Shown here piece by piece: positions 41,145-50,451 of a DNA stretch of 64,000 nt. Below the pieces are notes generated by a model. It did no database searches. It was not told the DNA's origin and saw only the letters and a program-made list of their open reading frames with translations. Numbering within the stretch: position 1 is the stretch's first letter; each line of letters starts with the position of its first letter. Both the position numbers and the translations under genes were made by a program. This stretch comes from Bacteroidia bacterium (GTDB taxonomy: Bacteria > Bacteroidota > Bacteroidia > J057), in contig JAUIKF010000013.1 in assembly GCA_030430575.1 (NCBI GenBank), forward strand, positions 79,337-143,336, in the 5' to 3' direction.

Positions 41145-44100
41145 TCAATCCAAAAATTCAACTTGATCGGAATCGTCTTCGAGGGATTCTTTCACTTGGG
41201 CCTTCAGGTCTGCGGCTGATTCAAATGTTTCAAAATAATAGCGGAAAAAGGATGCATCTAAATTAATCTGCCCTTCATCGAGAGGCTGGAGTCCGCTCAG
41301 GCACAGGCTCCACTCCATGTCATCAGCCCATTTGGCCTGATAGGCATACAAGATGCCTTCTTCATCATTAAGACGGACTTTGAAGCTGCCTAGCAGTTTT
41401 AATCCATAAAAGACGTCACCATCCCCAGCATTATTCGCCTCCAAAAGCCTACGAGCTACAGCTTCTTGTTTCCAGTATTTCTTGGAGATCAGCTTTTTTC
41501 GGTCTGCTTTCAAGATGGCTTTCATCACACCAATTCGGCCTTCAGGATCTGCCATAAATTCTTTTAGCATCTTTTTATCTACAGATTCACCTGTCGTAAT
41601 TAATCCTTTAAAAGCATTGTTCTTGACATAATACCCTTCTGACTTTGTCAGGTGATTTAGGATATCGCTACGTGCTTTTGTAGGAGGAAAATAGGGTAAA
41701 ACCCGTGCCACTTGGCTTAGCAAGGTGGCCGTATCTCCATAAGCTTTTGTCAGCATGTCGGGATGCATCAGGGCGTCTTGCCCATAAGCTGTGACCTGTG
41801 TGATAAAGTCAGGCGATTGACTGAGGTCTATGACCTTGGCTTCATGGGCTTCGACGGCCAGGTCTATGATCCTGGAGCGGAGCTTTTGTTCGGGCAACAA
41901 TTCAAACAATGATGGGAATAGGTGAGTCGCTAGCGCAATCGAGTCTTCGATGGGAGAAAAGATATAATACAAATTATAAGACTCAGTGATGGCTTCTGGG
42001 TGCTGAAGGAGCATTTTTCTCAGTTCCAATGCTCCATTTTCAGTTTTTGTATTGGCAAATAAGTGCATCACCTCCCGGGTGACGATAGGGTAGGGGGGAA
42101 ATTGGTTTTTGTGGGTAAGAAGGAAATCCATGAGGGAGTCTGGTTCCATCACCTCGTCCAATTGTTCCAATAGTTCCTCGTAGATAGAGGCCACATCCGC
42201 AGAGTCGATATCTGCATAACTACGTGTAAGGGCCTGGCAAATGAGGGCTTGATGACTTGAGTCCATAAGATAGCTATCCAGTGAGGCAATTGCTCGCCTA
42301 CGCGTCAGGGAGTCTGAGGCAGCCAGCGCATCAATGATAGGCTTGCTTTTATCTGTCAGAGGGTCCCCAATTGCAGGTTTCCCAGTGAAGTCAATGGATT
42401 CAAAAAAACGATTGACGTCATGGGAGAATAGGTCCTTGGAATATAGGCTACAAAACAAGGTGTACACCGAATTGCCTTTAACCATTATTTTGATGCGATC
42501 TTTACTCGAACGACCTGCTTGATCTCCGACAAACTCAACGCCTCGGTAGCCGTCCACATCAAAAAAGCGCTTTTCTAATAGGGTATCATAGGAATAGTAA
42601 TAATTTTCGATGGTTGCCTCCAATAAGCTGTCCGGATGTTCTATTTCCCAAAACTCGTCATACTGCTCCTCAGATAGGGAAAATGAGATAGCAGATAGGC
42701 TGTCCATGGCAAAATAGGAATGAATATACTTCAAGTTCTCATAGCCATAATAGCTGATATAATTCGTGTCAATTTCTACATAGGGAGCTTCAGGCAAAAG
42801 GACTTGAATGCCGCTATCAGGGGTCGCATAGGACTGCCACGTGATGGGGGGAGCAGGAAGGATGCGAAAGCTGTCAAAAAAATCCTTGACCTCTACGGGT
42901 TCTTCTATCCCCAATCCATAAAATGCCATAAGGATATATGCCCTGCTATTACGCATAAATAACTGAATGCGAGCCGTGAGACTATTGGATTTCGATTCTA
43001 ATGTCCGTTCAATCCCCAGATAGCCGTCGACTACTACATTTTTTTTCCCTGTAACCTCCCCTTCCATAGTCGCCAAAATATTGTCTGTAAACCCATTTTG
43101 GTAAGTAGTATCATCTTCTTGAACAGATATGCCCGATGGGAAATCCAGGTAGCTAGCGATAAATAATTGGTTTTCCTTGGGCATATTTCCCTGATACACG
43201 TATTGAGTGGCTGGACGAGGATCGCTAGGATCTTCTCGATCCATGGTTTCCTGGTTCTTTTGATATTTCTCTGGAAATCTGATGGAGAAACCCGCTTGTT
43301 TTACCATAAGATTGGCCCATCCTCGTTCGGGGGCTTTTTGAAATACCAAGGATTCAAAGAACCGATCCGCATCTCGGGATGTCGCGAGTTTTTTGGTAGG
43401 CCCTGCCATGAAAAAGCGTACAAAGCCTTGGTGAGCAAATATGCGAATCCGAAAGGAGAGGTTATTGGCCCCTGCCAGCAATACTTCTTTCCCTACAACT
43501 CCTTGATAGGTGACCTTTTTATCCCGCAATTTCTTCTCCATCGCAAACTTTCCCTTGGAGCTGGTCATGTTCTCAATCATCGCGTCATACACCTCGTCCA
43601 ACTTGTCTTCTGGAACTTGCAGTTCCGTAGCGAAGGAGGCAGCATAATACGCTATGCCCGATCCTATGTCCAAGGTCAGGTAAAGCCCTCCATCTTGTTC
43701 CAGGCCTTCATAGGGCACAGGCTCATAGGGCATATCAATGCGGAAAGTCCCTTCTTTGGGGGTAAAAGTGTACCAAGGTATCTGTACTTCAGAAGGTTTG
43801 TACTTGGCTGCCATGCCCGTAAAAATGGCTGGGACGGGCGTGACTTCGTAGCCTTCCTCTTGAAGCAACTGGATCAGGCCGATCTCCCCTGGGAGGTGAG
43901 CTACACCAACCGCAATGAAGGTCGATTGTGCCTGGACAGCATCCTGGATTCGGATCGACATGGTCTTATTGCGCTTGACAATGAGCGCATTGTAGTAGCT
44001 CGTATCCCAAAACTGGGTGAGTGTAGTCAGCAATTCAACCTTCTTCAGGTCACCCTTATGGTACATTTCGAGCATTTGGTTCATGTTGCGCTCTCGAACT

Positions 44101-44705
44101 TCGGGCTTGAGGAGTTTTGTGAGTTGGGCACGTACGCGGTCTTCCCGCATATTCGTCAACTGATCGCCAGCCATATGCTCCTCCATGGTCTCAAGGCCAA
44201 TGATTTTTTTGCCGAGCTTTCGTGAAAGCTGGTAGAGAAAGGCATCTAGGAATACAGGCTCTGCATCTTCTTTTTTTCGCCCCTCTCCCAGCAATTTTTC
44301 AATCCGCCACACTTCATCTGCACTCATGCCTTCAAGGCTTTGGCCCGTTTCGGCCTGGAAATATTCATTGAGTTCCTTAAAAGTCTCCTCGTCATATAGC
44401 TCTTTGATAGACCTAGTTTCCTCTTCTTGACGGATCATGGCCGAGAGCATATTGCGAACGACAGAATCAGGATGTATTTCTAAAGCAAAAGCGGCACAGC
44501 TTTCCAGTTTGAGGAGGACAGAGTCACTGAAGTCAAATGCCTGCTTGTCCCGGACATGCATGGTCCCGTAGAGATAGGAATCAGCTTGCAAGCCATTGCC
44601 GCTGATCCGCCAGAGCAATTGGTGGTCAGGGGCAGATGTTTGGGAAAATAGCGATAGGGAATGAAGGCATAAATAGAGCAGTATGAGCGGAATATTTCGG
44701 GCCAT
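41145..44705 (-). CDS. Giant TraB/GumN-domain secreted protein
   Basis: This 1186-residue protein has a signal peptide (MARNIPLILLYLCLHSLSLF). Residues ~25-280 form a TraB/GumN domain: the GxxH motif in SYLYGTMHVRD, the conserved Glu in AFALEIHPD and the C-terminal FIAVGVAHLPGEIGLIQLL. TraB family members are erythromycin-esterase/metalloprotease-related. It continues with about three repeated ~160-residue beta-alpha units (each with 'F.I..P' strands and a 'RFFESL/RFFESIDF' helix), then a helical-repeat C terminus (~800-1186). Normal TraB/GumN proteins are near 300 residues, so this is a large fusion. It has no sorting domain. Confidence 0.8.
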   Translation of the reverse strand: MARNIPLILLYLCLHSLSLFSQTSAPDHQLLWRISGNGLQADSYLYGTMHVRDKQAFDFSDSVLLKLESCAAFALEIHPDSVVRNMLSAMIRQEEETRSIKELYDEETFKELNEYFQAETGQSLEGMSADEVWRIEKLLGEGRKKEDAEPVFLDAFLYQLSRKLGKKIIGLETMEEHMAGDQLTNMREDRVRAQLTKLLKPEVRERNMNQMLEMYHKGDLKKVELLTTLTQFWDTSYYNALIVKRNKTMSIRIQDAVQAQSTFIAVGVAHLPGEIGLIQLLQEEGYEVTPVPAIFTGMAAKYKPSEVQIPWYTFTPKEGTFRIDMPYEPVPYEGLEQDGGLYLTLDIGSGIAYYAASFATELQVPEDKLDEVYDAMIENMTSSKGKFAMEKKLRDKKVTYQGVVGKEVLLAGANNLSFRIRIFAHQGFVRFFMAGPTKKLATSRDADRFFESLVFQKAPERGWANLMVKQAGFSIRFPEKYQKNQETMDREDPSDPRPATQYVYQGNMPKENQLFIASYLDFPSGISVQEDDTTYQNGFTDNILATMEGEVTGKKNVVVDGYLGIERTLESKSNSLTARIQLFMRNSRAYILMAFYGLGIEEPVEVKDFFDSFRILPAPPITWQSYATPDSGIQVLLPEAPYVEIDTNYISYYGYENLKYIHSYFAMDSLSAISFSLSEEQYDEFWEIEHPDSLLEATIENYYYSYDTLLEKRFFDVDGYRGVEFVGDQAGRSSKDRIKIMVKGNSVYTLFCSLYSKDLFSHDVNRFFESIDFTGKPAIGDPLTDKSKPIIDALAASDSLTRRRAIASLDSYLMDSSHQALICQALTRSYADIDSADVASIYEELLEQLDEVMEPDSLMDFLLTHKNQFPPYPIVTREVMHLFANTKTENGALELRKMLLQHPEAITESYNLYYIFSPIEDSIALATHLFPSLFELLPEQKLRSRIIDLAVEAHEAKVIDLSQSPDFITQVTAYGQDALMHPDMLTKAYGDTATLLSQVARVLPYFPPTKARSDILNHLTKSEGYYVKNNAFKGLITTGESVDKKMLKEFMADPEGRIGVMKAILKADRKKLISKKYWKQEAVARRLLEANNAGDGDVFYGLKLLGSFKVRLNDEEGILYAYQAKWADDMEWSLCLSGLQPLDEGQINLDASFFRYYFETFESAADLKAQVKESLEDDSDQVEFLD

Positions 44706-44993
44706 GGAATAAAAAATTAGGTGTTTTTGAAAAATGATCAATAGGATTATTTCTGTCTATCGATTACTTGTACAACCAAATATAATAGAAACTTATGGTT
44801 TCAAGAACTTCCAAACTTAACCCACTAATTTCCAGTGATTAAGGGGCTTTCACTTCAAGCTTTGATATGTCTGAAATAATTATCTATCTTTATCCCAGCA
44901 CAGAAAAGGAATTATAAATTGACTGATTGGATGATTATTAATTGAAAAATAGCCCATTCAATAATCTTTCAATTTATTAATGAATGATTCCAT

Positions 44994-45302
44994 ATGGACA
45001 ATGTACGCCGACTTATCCAAAAGCTTACCCAGAAAGTAGAAAAGCTGGATGCGCACGTCAATCATTTGACGCAACAGCGGGATGCGCTTTTGGAGACCTT
45101 GGCGGTAGAAGAAGCCCAGCGAAAGGCAAAAGAGAAGGAATTGGGGGAGATGGAGCAGAAATATGAGGCGGCAAAACTTGTCAAAGACTTGGGTGAAGGA
45201 CAAAATAACGAAGAAATTAAAGCAAAGATTGATAGCTACCTGAAAGATATTGATATTTGCCTAGAATATTTTTTAGACCAGTCAATAGCTGGTGAATCGT
45301 AA
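44994..45302 (+). CDS. Coiled-coil protein upstream of zapA
   Basis: This 102-residue, highly charged protein has a continuous heptad pattern over ~5-65 (LIQKLTQKVEKLDAHVNHL, then LEMEQKYEAAKL-like repeats) and a short C-terminal helix DICLEYFLDQSI. In Bacteroidota a small coiled-coil gene often precedes zapA; its position suggests a cell-division partner, similar in style to ZapB. That is context, not homology. The next gene, zapA, begins eight bases later. Confidence 0.75.
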   Translation: MDNVRRLIQKLTQKVEKLDAHVNHLTQQRDALLETLAVEEAQRKAKEKELGEMEQKYEAAKLVKDLGEGQNNEEIKAKIDSYLKDIDICLEYFLDQSIAGES

Positions 45303-45310
45303 CACAAGGT

Positions 45311-45607
45311 TTGGATCAGCATTCCATAAATATAAATATCTTCGGGCGCATGTTCCCGATGAAAGTTGATAGCGAAGCAGAGGGTGCTTCTGTACTACGG
45401 GCAGCTCGCCTGATCAATGAACAGATAGCCCACTTCAAATCGGTCTATACAACGCAAGACGACCTGAATATTGCCATTATGTGTTGCCTTAAGATTGCAA
45501 CGGATTATATCCATCAATCTGATGAGGCGACCCTGCTTGAGCAAGAGGCAGTAGAAGGCCTGAGCGCCTTAGAAGCGCGTATAGATAATGTGCTTCAGGA
45601 AAGCTGA
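45311..45607 (+). CDS. zapA: Cell division protein ZapA
   Basis: This is a 98-residue ZapA family protein. The N-terminal INIFGRMFPMKVDSEAEG is the typical small beta-sheet domain that contacts FtsZ. The following helices (AARLINEQIAHFKSVYTTQDDLNIAIMCCLKIA) form the dimer coiled coil. The likely start is TTG at 45311; no ATG is placed correctly for the conserved N terminus. ZapA stabilises FtsZ filaments at midcell. It is co-directional with the upstream coiled-coil gene and with rny. Confidence 0.88.
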   Translation: MDQHSININIFGRMFPMKVDSEAEGASVLRAARLINEQIAHFKSVYTTQDDLNIAIMCCLKIATDYIHQSDEATLLEQEAVEGLSALEARIDNVLQES

Positions 45608-45715
45608 TTTTTCCCAATTACTGTATTCAATAGCTATGACAGGTCACTATCCCTGATGAGGAATCTATTGCCTCAAAAGCGATAGACATGTTTACCTTTA
45701 TAAACCCAAACACAA

Positions 45716-47305
45716 ATGGACCTAATGTTAATAGCTGTATTTGGGGCATTAATAGGGGGCATCTTAATTGGTTTTTTGATCAATAAATACGTGCTCTCCA
45801 GTGCCAATACCAAACTCGTCGAAGCAGCCAAATTCAAGGCTGATAGTCTCCTCAAAGAAGCAGAACTGCGAGGAGAGAACCTCAAACAAGAGCGCATTGC
45901 CCAAGCCAATGAGCAGTACCAAAAGCGCAAAGAGAAGTTTGAGAGAGATGCTCAGAAGCAAAAAGAACGCTTGGATGCGCTCCAAAATAAGCTCAAGCAG
46001 CGTGAGAGCAGCATCACTTCTCGGTCAGATAAACTCAGAAATGAGGAGAAGAAGTTCCAAAAAGAAAATGAGAAGGTTGACCTGCTTCGTACCAATCTTG
46101 AAAAGCAGCTTGCGCTGTTCAATAAGAAAAGTGAGGAACTCGATAGCATGACCCAAAAGCAGGTCAAGGAACTCGAAAAAATCGCAGGACTCTCCGCTGA
46201 TGAGGCGCGCTCCAAAATGGAAGAAGCCCTCAAGGAAGAGGCCAAAACCATGGCATCTGCCTACATCAAAGAAATCGTCGAAGACGCGCGTAGCACGGCC
46301 GCCAAGGACGCCAAGAAGATCGTCATCGAGACGATCCAGCGTACTGCTGCAGAGCATGCCATTGAAAATACGGTAACCGTATTCCCCCTTGAAAATGACC
46401 AGATCAAAGGCCGGATCATCGGCCGTGAAGGGCGGAATATTCGTGCATTGGAGATGGCGACAGGCATAGAAATCATTGTAGATGATACCCCGGAGGCGAT
46501 CATCCTGTCGGGATTTGATCCTGTGCGTCGCGAGATCGCGCGTCTATCGCTGCACAAGCTTGTGACTGATGGGCGTATCCACCCTGCTCGTATCGAGGAG
46601 GTAGTGAAAAAAACCACCAAGCTGGTAGAACAAGAAATCATGGAAACGGGCGAACGCACCGTAATCGACTTGGGGATTCACGGCTTGCATCGCGACCTGA
46701 TCCGCATGGTGGGCCGTATGCGCTACCGCTCTTCCTATGGGCAGAACCTGCTTCAGCACTCTCGCGAAGTCGCTAACCTCTGCGAAGCCATGGCCGCAGA
46801 GCTGGGCCTCGACACCAAGAAAGCCAAACGGGCAGGCTTGCTGCACGATATTGGCAAAGTAGGGGAGGAGCAATCCGAACTTCCTCACGCATTGCTAGGC
46901 ATGAAAATCGCCGAGCGCTGCAAAGAGCACAAAGACATTCTCAACGCCATCGGTGCCCACCACGACGAGATCGAAATGACTTCGCTTATTTCGCCCATCA
47001 TTCAAGCCTGTGACGCCATCAGTGGCTCTAGGCCTGGCGCACGCCGCGAGATCGTCGAGAGCTATATCAAGCGCCTCAAGGAGTTGGAAGAGCTGGCCGT
47101 GTCGTATCCTGGCGTCATGAAGACTTACGCCATCCAGGCAGGTCGTGAACTGCGTGTGATCGTAGAGAGTGAAAAGGTAACAGACGACCAAGCGGATAAA
47201 CTCGCCTTTGATATCTCCCAGCAGATCATGACGGATATGCAGTATCCAGGTCATATCAAGGTGACCGTAATCCGCGAGAAGCGCGCGATCGCGTATGCGA
47301 AGTAG
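45716..47305 (+). CDS. rny: Ribonuclease Y
   Basis: This is a 529-residue membrane-anchored endoribonuclease that begins mRNA decay. The N-terminal helix (1-20) anchors it, a long coiled coil spans ~30-190, the KH domain has [13 protein letters not shown] (~227-239), and the HD domain has [15 protein letters not shown] and LLHDIGKV (~348-385), with the metal-binding His-Asp. Length and order are standard. It follows zapA by 108 bp, the usual order in this phylum. A strong terminator follows. Confidence 0.96.
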   Translation: MDLMLIAVFGALIGGILIGFLINKYVLSSANTKLVEAAKFKADSLLKEAELRGENLKQERIAQANEQYQKRKEKFERDAQKQKERLDALQNKLKQRESSITSRSDKLRNEEKKFQKENEKVDLLRTNLEKQLALFNKKSEELDSMTQKQVKELEKIAGLSADEARSKMEEALKEEAKTMASAYIKEIVEDARSTAAKDAKKIVIETIQRTAAEHAIENTVTVFPLENDQIKGRIIGREGRNIRALEMATGIEIIVDDTPEAIILSGFDPVRREIARLSLHKLVTDGRIHPARIEEVVKKTTKLVEQEIMETGERTVIDLGIHGLHRDLIRMVGRMRYRSSYGQNLLQHSREVANLCEAMAAELGLDTKKAKRAGLLHDIGKVGEEQSELPHALLGMKIAERCKEHKDILNAIGAHHDEIEMTSLISPIIQACDAISGSRPGARREIVESYIKRLKELEELAVSYPGVMKTYAIQAGRELRVIVESEKVTDDQADKLAFDISQQIMTDMQYPGHIKVTVIREKRAIAYAK

Positions 47306-47350
47306 GGGAATTATTGATTGATAAATTGACTGATTATTAATTAGTTATAG

Positions 47351-47382
47351 AAAAGGGAAGCATGAAGGTGCTTCCCTTTTTT
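47351..47382 (+). terminator. Intrinsic terminator of rny
   Basis: A perfect 12-bp stem, AAAAGGGAAGCA with TGCTTCCCTTTT, encloses a 6-base loop, and the T-run continues. It lies 45 bases after the stop codon. Confidence 0.9.
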
Positions 47383-47426
47383 GTATGATTTGTTAGGGAG
47401 GAAATGGTGGCCACTTACCATTTTTT

Positions 47427-48491
47427 CTACAAAACTTCCTTAGGATCGAACCCTGCCAATTCTATGATACTTTTGCACTTCTCAAGGAAAAGGGTGAGAT
47501 GTCTCTCTTGGGTTTCGAAATCGGGAGACCAAGCCCGATAGGTGAGGAAATTCGTGGCATTGCCATAGGTCAACGTGCACATAGTGCCATCTTTTCCTTT
47601 TAGGACTTTTTTGCGAATGCCTTTTCGATTAAAACGTCCATCAGCATCGATGTCAATCAACCCCTGGACAATTTGCTTGAAAGAATTTAGGGAAATCGTC
47701 CAAGCAGAATCTCTGGCAGTATAGGCCCACCTTTCTTCGTATGGGGCCATAGGGATAGATTTTACTTCTATGTTGGCGTATTCGTCATACTTGCTGAGGC
47801 GGATCCGCACTTTATGATAGGGAATTCGAATAGAGTGGTCTAATGAAAAGGTGACCTGGTTAATAGCGATTAGGGGGGCATCGGTTGATTCGTGAGGCAA
47901 ATGGGAAATCGAATCAACTTCCCTATCTAGCACGGGTTCGCTTGGGCTAAGTATTTTTAATGCCTCCTCAAATTTTTGAACAAAAACGTCCGGGTCGCGG
48001 GTGTAGCCCCAGGGTTCTATGAGAGGGCGCCCGCTTGGGTCGAGAATCGTATATATTGGAGTTCCATTTGAGTAACACATTTTGATTTGCGTTATGCCAT
48101 TCAAGCGTCCAAATGTTTTTATTTGCCAAACATGGCCATTAATCTCGTCTTCATATTGTTGCCACAAAGGGAGTTCTCTCCGGTCATCTACATACAGGAT
48201 TACTGGGATGAAATTTTGAGTTAAATGTTCTATGACCTCTTTATCTCGAAATATTTTATCCTCAATACCACGATTGCTATTCGCCCAGGATAAGCTAAAC
48301 ATTACAAAAAGTGGCCGATTCTGACTTTTAGCACAAGCTTTTGCGTGCCCCAGTCTATCGTAGCCTTTGAATTGCCCTCCCATCAGTTCTACCTCAGTCC
48401 CACAAAGTTCTAGTTTGGGGCCATTACCACTATTACAGCCGATACCTAACAGCGCAGTAAACACAAGGAAAACGGTACTTAGGCGTTTCAT
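47427..48491 (-). CDS. Thioredoxin-fold lipoprotein without a redox motif
   Basis: This 354-residue protein has a lipoprotein-type signal (…LLGIGC at residue ~19). The N-terminal half is a thioredoxin-7-like fold (RPLFVMFSLSWANSNRGIED, ~60-79; FIPVILYVDDRRELP, ~93-107). The usual CXXC is replaced by WANSNR, so it cannot do disulfide exchange at that site. The C-terminal half (~205-340) is beta-rich and unassigned. It may bind protein or peptide rather than act as an oxidoreductase. It is monocistronic. Confidence 0.7.
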   Translation of the reverse strand: MKRLSTVFLVFTALLGIGCNSGNGPKLELCGTEVELMGGQFKGYDRLGHAKACAKSQNRPLFVMFSLSWANSNRGIEDKIFRDKEVIEHLTQNFIPVILYVDDRRELPLWQQYEDEINGHVWQIKTFGRLNGITQIKMCYSNGTPIYTILDPSGRPLIEPWGYTRDPDVFVQKFEEALKILSPSEPVLDREVDSISHLPHESTDAPLIAINQVTFSLDHSIRIPYHKVRIRLSKYDEYANIEVKSIPMAPYEERWAYTARDSAWTISLNSFKQIVQGLIDIDADGRFNRKGIRKKVLKGKDGTMCTLTYGNATNFLTYRAWSPDFETQERHLTLFLEKCKSIIELAGFDPKEVL

Positions 48492-48569
48492 TTATCAATC
48501 ATTTATCCATCACTGGTCAACTACACAGCGATTTTCATAAAGACATTTTAGATTGCCACATATTGCTTG

Positions 48570-48605
48570 GACATGTAACAGGTTGAAGAAAGCCTGTTAC
48601 ATGTC
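48570..48605. repeat. Palindromic hairpin, GARGAA-loop family, copy 3
   Basis: GACATGTAACAGG (13-bp stem) and its complement enclose TTGAAGAAAG. The loop centre GAAGAA and the AACAG/CTGTT stem are shared with the hairpins at 19663-19744, while stem bases differ in a compensated way. It lies just beyond the stop of the DUF6940-like gene. Confidence 0.75.
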
Positions 48606-48624
48606 GGTGCGCCTAAAATAAAGA

Positions 48625-49200
48625 CTATCGCTTATACCCCTGATACCGATAATATTTCGGTCTCGTATCCACCCGCACATGAAGCCACGGCACGCCTAGC
48701 CCAGCCGTGCTGAGCCATCTGGGCTGCTCGCCGATCAGGCGGCGATACTCCGTCGCAACGACTTGCCAAAATCGGTCGATTTGGCTGGTAGGCGCATTTC
48801 GTAAAAAGGAAGCCAGATGGCCATAGAGAGAAGGATCAGCGATAGCTGTAGGGACAATCAAGTGGGCATCCCCTGATAGATTGGGGAATGAGACAACAGA
48901 TTCGCCTGGTTGGAAATGCGTTTGAAAGGCCCTTGGGCTTGCCTTGATTGTTGGTAGCATTGAACTATTGACCAACACAAATTCAAATGCTTCTTCTAAC
49001 GATTTGGAGGTTATTGGTTTTACTTCCCAGAAAAAGGCCTTGTATCTACTGTTTTGGAGGGTTTGGGTAAAAAATTGACGAAAGGCTGGGTTCCTTTCCC
49101 ATAAATCGATGACTTCTTGAAAACTCAACCTTTCGCCATCTCCTAGCAGGTAATAGCCTGTGATGGCAGGGGATATTGAGGTGGTGAGGGTGCGCCACAT
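48625..49200 (-). CDS. DUF6940-like conserved hypothetical protein
   Basis: This 191-residue soluble protein has conserved blocks that I associate with DUF6940: FFWEVKPIT, FEFVLVNSS, FPNLSGDAHLIVP (~104-116), YGHLASFLRNAP and the C-terminal WLSTAGLGVPWLHVRVDTRP (~163-182). No catalytic role is known. Its conserved Trp, His and Arg residues near the C terminus suggest an enzyme. The family call is from memory of the motif pattern. The gene is flanked by ATTGATT-type repeats upstream and a hairpin repeat downstream. Confidence 0.7.
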   Translation of the reverse strand: MWRTLTTSISPAITGYYLLGDGERLSFQEVIDLWERNPAFRQFFTQTLQNSRYKAFFWEVKPITSKSLEEAFEFVLVNSSMLPTIKASPRAFQTHFQPGESVVSFPNLSGDAHLIVPTAIADPSLYGHLASFLRNAPTSQIDRFWQVVATEYRRLIGEQPRWLSTAGLGVPWLHVRVDTRPKYYRYQGYKR

Positions 49201-49302
49201 GGGGAATTATTAATTGATAAATTATTGATTATTAATTAGTTGCAGTCCAAGCTAAAGTCAAGAAATCCTAATCAATCAGTAATCAGTTAATCAATAATTT
49301 CT

Positions 49303-50370
49303 TCATCGATTGATCACCCGAAACCTAGCCGCTCGGCCTAAAGACCTGACGATTAGGACATAATGCCCTTTGTTCAGGCCAGTCGTTTCGATGCGGGATT
49401 CGCGAGATAACTTCATTGTGCGAAGCAAGCGACCTTGCAGGTCATATAATTGCACATTGCCATCAGGCTTGTCTGTGCGGAGGACCCAAGCATCAGTTGT
49501 TACGGGGGAATCGAGGGTGATCCAGCCTTGTGCTGTGGGACCATCTATCGCTGTATTTAGCGAGAAGCAATTGGTATCGCCTGGAGGATAGGAAGCATTG
49601 GCTTCAAAAAAGGCGCGGCGTGCCAGGCTACTATCTAGGACAAAGGGGTTGCGGTTGCCTTGATAAACACCAATGAGGCTATCACGAAGGTGCTCCGAAG
49701 GATTTACCGGATCGAGGTAATGCCATTGCAAAAGGGTACTTTTTTGACCTGGAAAGAAGGCTGGATCTTTGCCGTCAGCAGTCGATTGGTAGATCGCATA
49801 GAAGTAAAAAATGGCTCTAGCCAAATCTCCTTTCACCGCCTCTCTCGGCTCAAATTCGCAAGCGTCATTGTCCTTTTCACTGTAAGCATCAATGAGCGTG
49901 GTAGGAATGGTCGTTTGGGAAGTCGCATTATAATACCACCTATCGGTGGCATTGTCATCAATCTCAGCATAAGGGCAGTTTCCGCGGTCTGTGTTGACGT
50001 TAACTTTACAGGGGTAAAAGTTGTACATATCCCCTCTGGCAGGTTCGTCCCCAGCACCTTTGGCCTGGGGGTAGATATGCTCGGCGTTAAGGCCTGCTCC
50101 CCCTTGAAAAGCAGAAACCGTAGGGTCTGCGGCAGGGTCTAGGGTCACTGTAAATCCTGTATAAATACAGGAAAGGTTGTTACTGACTTGATCAATTTTA
50201 GCGTAGAGCGTGTCGCGACCATGATTATATCCGAGGTAAGAGGTAGGGGTATATTGCGTCTGTAAGGCGTCGATGAGGGGTTGACCAAATTTACAGGGTT
50301 CGATGATGACTTGGGCCTGAAGGCTAGAAAATAGCAGGATAAAGACAAAGGCGATTCGTTGGATAATCAT
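49303..50370 (-). CDS. Secreted endonuclease I family nuclease with T9SS sorting domain
   Basis: This is a 355-residue secreted nuclease with a signal peptide (1-19, ending SLQAQ). The endonuclease I (EndA/Vvn-type, His-Me finger) domain spans ~20-255: LNAEHIYPQAKGAGDEPARG (~94-113) holds the catalytic His, and MYNFYPCKVNVNTDRGNCPY (~115-134) holds the conserved Asn metal ligands. A short Por-type sorting domain (~275-355, VQLYDLQGRLLRTMKL) follows. It probably degrades extracellular DNA or RNA for nutrients. The start lies 11 bp inside the upstream end of the divergent lipoprotein's leader region. Confidence 0.92.
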   Translation of the reverse strand: MIIQRIAFVFILLFSSLQAQVIIEPCKFGQPLIDALQTQYTPTSYLGYNHGRDTLYAKIDQVSNNLSCIYTGFTVTLDPAADPTVSAFQGGAGLNAEHIYPQAKGAGDEPARGDMYNFYPCKVNVNTDRGNCPYAEIDDNATDRWYYNATSQTTIPTTLIDAYSEKDNDACEFEPREAVKGDLARAIFYFYAIYQSTADGKDPAFFPGQKSTLLQWHYLDPVNPSEHLRDSLIGVYQGNRNPFVLDSSLARRAFFEANASYPPGDTNCFSLNTAIDGPTAQGWITLDSPVTTDAWVLRTDKPDGNVQLYDLQGRLLRTMKLSRESRIETTGLNKGHYVLIVRSLGRAARFRVINR

Positions 50371-50451
50371 TTAGGAATGAAATTATTAATTGATCGATTT
50401 TCACCAACTAATTGTTTAGTTGATACGTTGTTATTATTTTGCCCAAAGATA

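Noticed and set aside
43167..44225. A 352-codon plus-strand frame inside the TraB-fusion gene
   Set aside because: It lies wholly antisense to a gene with clear domains and has no domain of its own.
45608..45715. 6S RNA between zapA and rny
   Set aside because: The gap is only 108 bp, too short for 6S RNA, and no long closing stem with a central bubble is visible.
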